Assembly: GCA_015523645.1 (NCBI GenBank)
Contig: WAJY01000135.1
Coordinates: 1 to 6,441 of the forward strand
Length of the DNA stretch: 6,441 nt
Direction: 5' to 3'
DNA from: Geoglobus sp.
GTDB lineage: Archaea > Halobacteriota > Archaeoglobi > Archaeoglobales > Archaeoglobaceae
The stretch's first letter is position 1; every line of letters starts with the position of its first letter. Below the pieces are notes generated by a model. That model searched no databases. It saw only the letters and a program-made list of their open reading frames with translations, and was not told the DNA's origin. Of this stretch, positions 1 to 5,248 are shown piece by piece. The translations under genes and the position numbers were made by a program.

Positions 1-251
1 TCCTCATCTGGATACATCTGGATTGCATTTGCAGGGCATATGTGTGCACATCTAAAACAGCTTATGCACTTACCTCTCTCAAAGATAATTATTCCCCTGA
101 AGTTATCGGGAAGCTTTCTTCTCTCCCTAGGATAATGAATTGTTATTGTTCCGGGCTTAACAACCTGCTTTGCAACCTCAGCTATGGCATTAAAATGACC
201 TATGGCACTTCTGATTATGTTTTTCTCTGGAGATTTTACAACCCTAACCAT
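1..251 (-). CDS. fqoI: F420H2:quinone oxidoreductase subunit I (NuoI-like 2x[4Fe-4S] ferredoxin), 3' end cut by window edge
   Basis: This is the N-terminal 83 residues of a NuoI/FpoI-type ferredoxin subunit; the rest runs off the left edge. It starts MVRVVKSPEKNIIRSAIGHF. The first 4Fe-4S motif is visible as Cys62, Cys65, Cys68 and Cys72 followed by Pro (C-x2-C-x2-C-x3-C-P, in KCISCFRCAHICPANAI). The second motif, expected about 30-40 residues later, is outside the window. In the family this subunit sits on the membrane-facing peripheral arm and passes electrons from the input module to cluster N2 in the B subunit. The ATG at 251-249 overlaps the end of fqoH by 16 nt and has a GGGGTGG motif 5 nt upstream, which supports the start. 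The family assignment is secure. Calling it Fqo rather than Nuo or Fpo rests on the neighbours. In A. fulgidus fqoF follows this gene. Confidence 0.93.
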   Translation of the reverse strand, partial: MVRVVKSPEKNIIRSAIGHFNAIAEVAKQVVKPGTITIHYPRERRKLPDNFRGIIIFERGKCISCFRCAHICPANAIQMYPDE

Positions 252-1348
252 GCCAACCACCCCGCAGATAAGAGGAGAGATGCAAAGGAAAGAGTAATCA
301 AGACGCTCCAGCTCATCTTTAGAGTTTGATCCAGCCTGTATCTTGCATATATAGATCGAGCTAGAGCCACAACACACATAAAGATGACAGCCTTTATGAA
401 TATCCAAAGAACTGGGGCGAGATCCCCAAGCAAAGGTATCTCTGGTCCTTTCCATCCCCCAAAAAACAGTATTACTGAGAGAAGAGAAAGCAGGTACAGC
501 TTCTCATATGGAAGGGACATCACCAACCCGAAAACGATGCCAGAGTATTCCACATAAGGACCGAATGCCACCTCCTGATCAGCCTCTGGAATGTCAAATG
601 GAAGCCTTGAAGTTGCGATCAGTATTGAGATGAAAATCGCGAGAAAAGCCAAAGGATTGAGAAGAATGCCGGGTATGCTCTGCCTTTCTACAATTTCAAA
701 TGGATCTGCAGTTTGATAGAGAAGTATCATTGCAAGGAAGGCTATGAGCAGAGGAATCTCGTAGGCGAAATACATGAATGCTTCTCTAACACTTCCAATG
801 AACGCAAACTTGTTGTTTGATGCCCACCCCATGCCGATTATGAAAACAGGAATGAGGGATATTAATGCAAGGGCTATTGGAATTGCATAAACACTCCTAA
901 TTCCCCAAACACTTCCAGCAGGTATGAATAGGAGCGGCAGAAGAACTGGCAGGAAGGATATGAGAGGAAACTGGAGGAAATAGAATCCGTGGGCATCCCT
1001 GTGGACTATTACCTCCTGAAACAGGTATCTCATGCCATCAGCCAGAGCCTGAATTACCCCACCTGTTCTCCTTGAAACTTCCTTTGGACCAACTCTCCAC
1101 TGAACCCTTGCAGTTATCTTCCTTTCAAAGTATATCATGAAAAGCAACACCAAAGTTAAGCCGAGTAGACCGGGAAGAATTAGAACATGAAATATCGGCT
1201 TCCAGAGAACAAATGCAACGATCACATTTACAGCAGGTATTTTCATTAGCATTTTAATCAGCGGATCGATAAGAGGTATGCTTACCATGTTTGATGTCAA
1301 AGTCTCAAGGATCTTTTCAACCAGAACAAAAAGGGCACTCTCAGCCAT
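236..1348 (-). CDS. fqoH: F420H2:quinone oxidoreductase subunit H (NuoH/ND1-like membrane subunit)
   Basis: This 370-residue integral membrane protein is the NuoH/ND1 homologue, which forms the quinone chamber with the B and D subunits and starts the proton path into the membrane arm. Hallmarks in order: YFERKITARVQWRVGP (73-88), LADGMRYLFQE (102-112), GWASNNKFAFIGSVREAF (174-191) with YE at 196-197, RLPFDIPEADQEVAF (248-262) leading into VEYSG (266-270), and FFGGWKGP (295-302). The acidic loop residues match E. coli NuoH except that Glu218 is Asp257. About eight hydrophobic segments are visible. Start choice: a GTG at 1357 would add three residues (VRK), but the ATG at 1348 lies 5 nt after AGGTGA, which overlaps the fqoD stop, so the ATG is preferred. 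The conserved first ERK motif sits about 39 residues later than in E. coli NuoH, so there is an N-terminal extension. The gene overlaps fqoI by 16 nt. Confidence 0.95.
   Translation of the reverse strand: MAESALFVLVEKILETLTSNMVSIPLIDPLIKMLMKIPAVNVIVAFVLWKPIFHVLILPGLLGLTLVLLFMIYFERKITARVQWRVGPKEVSRRTGGVIQALADGMRYLFQEVIVHRDAHGFYFLQFPLISFLPVLLPLLFIPAGSVWGIRSVYAIPIALALISLIPVFIIGMGWASNNKFAFIGSVREAFMYFAYEIPLLIAFLAMILLYQTADPFEIVERQSIPGILLNPLAFLAIFISILIATSRLPFDIPEADQEVAFGPYVEYSGIVFGLVMSLPYEKLYLLSLLSVILFFGGWKGPEIPLLGDLAPVLWIFIKAVIFMCVVALARSIYARYRLDQTLKMSWSVLITLSFASLLLSAGWLAWLGL
257..263 (-). promoter_or_regulatory. Ribosome binding site of fqoI inside fqoH
   Basis: GGGGTGG lies 5 nt before the fqoI ATG (251) and is encoded by the Gly-Trp codons near the end of fqoH. 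The surrounding 12 bases (GCGGGGTGGTTG) are identical to those before fqoN. Confidence 0.6.
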
Positions 1349-1353
1349 TTTCC

Positions 1354-1359
1354 TCACCT
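1354..1359 (-). promoter_or_regulatory. Ribosome binding site of fqoH overlapping the fqoD stop
   Basis: AGGTGA lies 5 nt before the ATG at 1348. Its last three bases are the TGA stop of fqoD. The in-frame GTG at 1357 lies inside this site, so the ATG is the better start. Confidence 0.75.
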
Positions 1360-2589
1360 GTCAGCTTCTGGTGGAAAGTATCCAAAGCTTCCGTATATTG
1401 CTTGGAGGTCTGCAAGTCTGTAGCCCTTGCATGCTTCCATGAAACCCTTCAGATACATCCACCCTGGCGTGACAAATCTGAGCCTGTATGGCGTTGTTGA
1501 TTCTCCGTCGCTCACAATTGTGTAAAGGAGCGTTCCCCTTGCAGCCTCTGTCAGGGTTGTGTATTCCCCTTCTGGAAGAACCATGTCTGCGTAACTTTCG
1601 AAGAAGCTCCCCCTGATGTCTCTTTTGTTGAAGGCTATTATGTCATCACTCAAAACATTGCCGTCTGGCATGTTGTCAACAAGCTGTCTGATCATAGAGA
1701 TGCTCTGTGCAACCTCCTCAACTCTGACGAGAAATCTCGTGTATCCATCTCCCTCATAGCCCACTACAATATCCCAGTCTATATCGCTATAAGCCTCGTA
1801 TGGCTCAACCTTCCTGACATCATACTCAACCCCTGAAGCTCTGAGAAACGGACCAACAACCCCATATCTCACAGCATCTTCTCTTGAGAGCACACCAACC
1901 TCTTTTAGTCTTGCAATGGTAGTAGGATTTTTAATAAAAACCCTTTCAAACTTCTTTATTCTGTTTTCAAGTGCATAGGTCATCTTTTTAGCCATTTCAA
2001 GCGTTTTTGAGTCAACATCCCTTCTAACTCCACCTGGAACTATGAAAGATCCTGTAATTCTCGTTCCAGTTATTCTTGTGAATATCTCAACTATGTATTC
2101 TCTCATTGCAAATGGCCACATGAATCCTGTGGTATGCCCAATGAAGACAGCAAGTATGCCGGCATCGTACAAGTGAGTCCCGATTCTTCCCAGTTCAGCT
2201 AGGAGGGTTCTGATGTATTTTGCCCTCTCTGGAACCTCAATATCTAGGGCATCCTCAATTGCCCTAACATAACCGAGGTTGTAGTTTCCGAAGTCTATAA
2301 TTGAGGGTCTTTCAAGAAGGGGAATGTTCTGTATGTAGAGTCTGTTCTCAGCCAGCTTCTCCATCGATCTATGGACATATCCGGGATCTGGAATTACCTC
2401 TACAATAAAGTCCCCCTTCACCCTAACAATCAGCCTCATGTGTCCGCTCCCACCATGCTGTGGACCAACAAACACAACAAAATCATCGCTCTTGTATGCA
2501 TCCTCAAGAAATTCCTTTGGCAGAGGCAAGAAGTATGACTCGTATTCCTTTGGCGGTGAAACAGGAAGATCCAAAACGTATTCCTCCAT
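1354..2589 (-). CDS. fqoD: F420H2:quinone oxidoreductase subunit D (NuoD / 49 kDa-like)
   Basis: This 411-residue soluble subunit is related to NuoD, the 49-kDa subunit of complex I, and distantly to the large subunit of NiFe hydrogenases. With the B half of FqoBC and FqoH it builds the quinone-reduction site. Landmarks: GPQH (42-45) and HMRL (50-53), EKLAENRLYIQNIPLLER (77-94), PERAKYIRTLLAELGRIGTH (120-139), PGGVRRD (185-191), LRASGVEYDVRK (249-260), ARGTLLYTIVSDG (350-362), and the terminal EADR typical of NuoD. The hydrogenase nickel-binding CxxC motifs are absent, as expected for this branch. The position of the quinone-ligating Tyr87 of Thermus Nqo4 is Ile97 here. Start choice: the frame stays open 40 codons further upstream, but that part overlaps fqoBC. 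The ATG at 2589 lies 7 nt after a perfect GGAGGTG and 2 nt after the fqoBC stop, and the product begins MEEYVLDLPV. The stop is 5 nt before fqoH. Confidence 0.95.
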   Translation of the reverse strand: MEEYVLDLPVSPPKEYESYFLPLPKEFLEDAYKSDDFVVFVGPQHGGSGHMRLIVRVKGDFIVEVIPDPGYVHRSMEKLAENRLYIQNIPLLERPSIIDFGNYNLGYVRAIEDALDIEVPERAKYIRTLLAELGRIGTHLYDAGILAVFIGHTTGFMWPFAMREYIVEIFTRITGTRITGSFIVPGGVRRDVDSKTLEMAKKMTYALENRIKKFERVFIKNPTTIARLKEVGVLSREDAVRYGVVGPFLRASGVEYDVRKVEPYEAYSDIDWDIVVGYEGDGYTRFLVRVEEVAQSISMIRQLVDNMPDGNVLSDDIIAFNKRDIRGSFFESYADMVLPEGEYTTLTEAARGTLLYTIVSDGESTTPYRLRFVTPGWMYLKGFMEACKGYRLADLQAIYGSFGYFPPEADR

Positions 2590-2591
2590 TT

Positions 2592-3668
2592 CTATACACC
2601 TCCAACATAAACATCCTGAGGAATTTTGAAGTCCTTTCTCAATGGATTTTTCGGGGTGTCTGGAGCAATAAGGAAGTTTCTTCCCATCCCAGGATTGCCA
2701 TCGAACCAAACACCGAAGAGATCATGCAACTCCCTTTCAAGATAGTCAGCTGACTGCCAGACTTCAATCATGCTGGGAAAGTGTGCATCCACTCTGTCAA
2801 TTTCCGAGATCAATGTGAGGAGCAGACTTACATACCTCTCATTCAGATAGCTTGAAACCACATACTCAACAATGAACTTTCCTTCGTGGGGGACATCCAC
2901 GATGTTTACAGACTTTACGTGATCAAAACCCGACTCCTTTAGCCTCAAACCTGCATCAAAGAAGTTCTCAACACCGATTCTGACTGATATTCTGTTTTTA
3001 CCTGTTATTTTCACACTCTCAGCCAAATCTCCCAAAATCTCCTCGATCTCCCTTCTTATTTCCTCACCATCCTCCCACTTCTCAACTCTTTCCACATCAA
3101 CAATTACCGATGGGTTTTTGGCTATATACTTCGGAGACGGCGGAACTCTCTTTGGTCTCTTCCTCTTCTTCACCTCACCTGAAGGCTTGGAAGATTGGAA
3201 TGAAATTGTGTTCTTTCCAACTCCTGTTGTTATCTCATCCTGCAATGCTCTGAAACATCTTAAAAGTGATTCAGGAGTTGGCGGACAGCCAGGAGCAAAG
3301 TACTTTACAGGAACAACCTCATAGGGCTTAACCATGTGGTATCCGTTCCAGAAAAGTCCACCCTTTATTCCGCAAACACCCATAACAATCACGAATTTCG
3401 GATCTGGCATTTGCTCGTATGTTATTTTAAGAATTCTAGCCATCTTTCTTGTTATCGCTCCCTCAACAACAATGCAGTTTGTTTGTCTAGCCATTCCGAA
3501 GTTAAGAACTCCGAGCCTCTCTCCATCATAACCGCTTGCAAAAGCATGGGCAAGCTCAACACCACAGCATGCTGTGACTAGATGTGTTGGCCATATGCTC
3601 CACTTGGTACCCCACCTCTTTATTAATGATAGCATTCCTTGATGAAGGAATTCCACCATCTCATCCAT
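2592..3668 (-). CDS. fqoBC: F420H2:quinone oxidoreductase, fused subunits B and C (NuoB-NuoC)
   Basis: This 358-residue protein joins two complex I subunits in one frame. The NuoB part (about 1-155) has the N2 cluster ligands: tandem Cys34-Cys35 (TACCGVELAHAF), Cys99 (MGVCGIKGG) and Cys128 (PGCPPTPESLLRCF). Their spacings of 64 and 29 residues closely match E. coli NuoB (65 and 29). VVEGAITRKMA (67-77) and YEQMPDPKFVIVMG (84-97) are also typical. A proline- and Lys/Arg-rich linker (about 156-190) leads to a NuoC/30-kDa-like part (about 191-358) with the signature ERELHDLFGVWFDGNPG (311-327) and NPLRKDF (341-347). The B part reduces quinone through N2; the C part is a structural partner of D. 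Separate B and C genes are usual in methanogens, whereas A. fulgidus has this fusion. Start choice: the ATG at 3674 directly touches the GGAGGG motif, while the ATG at 3668 has the right 6-nt spacing, so 3668 is preferred. It overlaps fqoA by 8 nt. Confidence 0.95.
   Translation of the reverse strand: MDEMVEFLHQGMLSLIKRWGTKWSIWPTHLVTACCGVELAHAFASGYDGERLGVLNFGMARQTNCIVVEGAITRKMARILKITYEQMPDPKFVIVMGVCGIKGGLFWNGYHMVKPYEVVPVKYFAPGCPPTPESLLRCFRALQDEITTGVGKNTISFQSSKPSGEVKKRKRPKRVPPSPKYIAKNPSVIVDVERVEKWEDGEEIRREIEEILGDLAESVKITGKNRISVRIGVENFFDAGLRLKESGFDHVKSVNIVDVPHEGKFIVEYVVSSYLNERYVSLLLTLISEIDRVDAHFPSMIEVWQSADYLERELHDLFGVWFDGNPGMGRNFLIAPDTPKNPLRKDFKIPQDVYVGGV
2597..2603 (-). promoter_or_regulatory. 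Ribosome binding site of fqoD
   Basis: A perfect GGAGGTG lies 7 nt before the ATG at 2589, formed by the terminal Gly-Gly-Val codons of fqoBC. It fixes the fqoD start and rules out the 40-codon upstream extension. Confidence 0.87.
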
Positions 3669-4023
3669 AAACATCCCTCCTGTCTGCAGATTTGTATGCC
3701 ACATCGTAACTGAAATACAGAGCTGGAATTAGAGATAAGAAAGCAATTACCAGAAATTTGATAAAATTCAGGCTTGGAAAGACTGAAAGGAGAAGAAGCA
3801 AAACGATTATTGGCTCAAAAGCCATGAAAAGTACCATGAAGCCAAAATACTGCATCGGAAGTGTGTACTTTGGGTATCCAACTGAGATGTTGCCGGATTC
3901 CCATCTCTGGTATTTCAAGTCATTGGGATTTCTCTTTGGAAGTACCTTTGAGATCGCATAAATTGCAAGATCTGTCAGAACGCTTACAAGGATTACAAAT
4001 CCTACAACTATAACCTCATTCAT
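3661..4023 (-). CDS. fqoA: F420H2:quinone oxidoreductase subunit A (NuoA/ND3-like membrane subunit)
   Basis: This 120-residue membrane protein has three hydrophobic segments (about 3-26, 58-82 and 86-106), the layout of NuoA/ND3. The loop after the first segment carries RWESGNISVGYP (40-51), corresponding to the YESG..P..G region of NuoA. It is followed by YFGFMVLFMAFEP (59-71), matching the FxxFDVE stretch: the Glu is kept (Glu70) but the Asp before it is Ala68, and the ND3 loop Cys is Ser43. In the family this subunit flanks NuoH near the junction of the two arms. Start choice: TTG (4038) and GTG (4032) lie upstream in frame, but the ATG at 4023 sits 6 nt after GGAGGTG and 1 nt after the fqoN stop. 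The product begins MNEVIVVGFV. The identity is supported by size, topology, motif and position between N and BC. Confidence 0.92.
   Translation of the reverse strand: MNEVIVVGFVILVSVLTDLAIYAISKVLPKRNPNDLKYQRWESGNISVGYPKYTLPMQYFGFMVLFMAFEPIIVLLLLLSVFPSLNFIKFLVIAFLSLIPALYFSYDVAYKSADRRDVYG
3675..3680 (-). promoter_or_regulatory. Ribosome binding site of fqoBC
   Basis: GGAGGG lies 6 nt before the ATG at 3668 and within the last codons of fqoA. It touches the alternative ATG at 3674 with no spacer, which argues against that start. Confidence 0.8.
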
Positions 4024-4024
4024 C

Positions 4025-5248
4025 TCAAACACCTCCAATCACCAGATACTTCATAAGTATTCTGCTTGACTCAACAATCCAGTTTGGCGGAACAATCGTT
4101 ATGAGCATGATGACAGCCGAGACTGTTATGAGATAGCCTGCAAGCTTTCTGAAGGCTAGCTTACCCTCAAACAGTCTCACCAACCTGATGTAATAAGGAA
4201 CAGACATGGCTGAATTGATAACAAGGAATACGGCTATCCAAATCAAGTTTGAATACACCAGTGAGGCTAAAATGTAAAGCTTACTCCAGAACCCCATGAG
4301 AGGAGGCAGTCCGATGAATGACAACGCTAGAATGTAGCTCTCAATCCTTGGCATAGCATCTTCTTTAAGTCCCAAAAAGAATCCAATTTTGCCAAAAGAG
4401 TTTGTCAAAAGCTGCAGCATTGCTCCAGCAAATGCAAGGTATATGAACTCGGGCTTGTAGATGACTGCAAGTGGTGCCAGTATATAGCCCATGTTTGCAA
4501 CAGTCGAGTATGCAAGTATTCTTGCTGGTTTTTGTGATGTCAAGGCTCCTATGTTTCCCATAAGCATGGAAATTACTGCAAGGGTTCCAACAATCAAAAC
4601 CGGAATGAAACTACCTGTTGAGGTTGAGCTGATTATCTTGAAGGCAACGACAAAAGGAACGAACTTTGCTATGCTTGCTATTATTGATACAGGAATGGGA
4701 TCGGCAGAATCAAAGACATCGGGCACCCACTCATGGAACGGGGCAACTCCAACCTCTATTGCAAGTCCCAGGATTAGCATTGTGAAACCAACATAGTACA
4801 AAGCCTCTGCAGAAGTGTACTTTGAGTGAACCATTAGGACAGAGCCGATTATGAAGAGAACGGTTGCAATCACCATGAATGTTATGTACTTTACACCAAC
4901 CTCCATTCTAATCCTGTCATCGCTTGCCATAACAAGCATGTACGTTGGTACGCTAGATGCTACAAACATGGCAAGGAGAAATGCAAGATTCTGGGAGTAG
5001 AAGGCATAGATTGTTGAGACGAATATCAAGCCCACAAGTCCGTAGTCCACACCTCTCAAGAATCCCTTCATGAGATCGAGTGAAGCCAAGTTTAATAGAG
5101 CTATTATCAAAACAAGCATGAGCAATGGGTTGTTTATTGCCATTATGAACACAGCCAAGAGTGCTCCTGCAAGTCCGGCATACTTGAATCTGAATGAGAT
5201 GGCTGAGGTGATGCTCAGCACAAGCAGAGAAACTATTGCCAGCTCCAT
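4025..5248 (-). CDS. fqoN: F420H2:quinone oxidoreductase subunit N (NuoN/ND2, antiporter-like)
   Basis: This 407-residue polytopic membrane protein (roughly 14 hydrophobic segments) belongs to the antiporter-like family that carries protons in complex I. It is shorter than E. coli NuoN (485). The central motif APFHEWVPDVFDSADPIPVS (169-188) matches PFHLWTPDVYQGAPAPVS of NuoN. Conserved membrane lysines are seen at Lys195 (IASIAKFVPF, equivalent to NuoN Lys247) and Lys323 (MGFWSKLYIL, equivalent to Lys395). ILAYSTVANMGYI (244-256) matches the LLGYSSISHLGYL block. Two expected charged residues differ: the TM7 Lys (NuoN Lys217) is Glu165, and the TM5 Glu (NuoN Glu133) aligns with Val96. The gene starts immediately after the fqoL stop (TAA then ATG), with a GGGGTGG motif 6 nt upstream. 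Its last codons (Gly-Gly-Val) carry the ribosome binding site of fqoA. No frameshift or truncation is visible. Confidence 0.94.
   Translation of the reverse strand: MELAIVSLLVLSITSAISFRFKYAGLAGALLAVFIMAINNPLLMLVLIIALLNLASLDLMKGFLRGVDYGLVGLIFVSTIYAFYSQNLAFLLAMFVASSVPTYMLVMASDDRIRMEVGVKYITFMVIATVLFIIGSVLMVHSKYTSAEALYYVGFTMLILGLAIEVGVAPFHEWVPDVFDSADPIPVSIIASIAKFVPFVVAFKIISSTSTGSFIPVLIVGTLAVISMLMGNIGALTSQKPARILAYSTVANMGYILAPLAVIYKPEFIYLAFAGAMLQLLTNSFGKIGFFLGLKEDAMPRIESYILALSFIGLPPLMGFWSKLYILASLVYSNLIWIAVFLVINSAMSVPYYIRLVRLFEGKLAFRKLAGYLITVSAVIMLITIVPPNWIVESSRILMKYLVIGGV
4030..4036 (-). promoter_or_regulatory. Ribosome binding site of fqoA
   Basis: A perfect GGAGGTG lies 6 nt upstream of the ATG at 4023 and is formed by the Gly-Gly-Val codons that end fqoN. 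It decides the fqoA start over the in-frame TTG (4038) and GTG (4032), which overlap the site itself. Confidence 0.85.

Noticed and set aside
2590..2709. A 40-codon upstream extension of fqoD containing a cysteine cluster (CLCWRC) that looks like a possible metal site.
   Set aside because: It lies out of frame inside the 3' end of fqoBC, encoding the conserved NPLRKDF region. A perfect GGAGGTG and the ATG at 2589 give the expected NuoD N-terminus.
3669..3704. Longer fqoBC N-terminus from upstream ATG codons, including 3674.
   Set aside because: It overlaps the fqoA coding end further, and the ATG at 3674 has no spacing to the GGAGGG motif. The ATG at 3668 fits the ribosome binding site.
4491..4796. 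Plus-strand open frame of 101 codons opposite fqoN.
   Set aside because: It is antisense to a well-conserved membrane subunit, has no recognisable motif or ribosome binding site, and is best explained as a shadow frame. The same applies to plus-strand frames at 42-329, 1291-1500, 2438-2753, 3118-3581, 3758-3961, 5070-5339 and 5767-5958.
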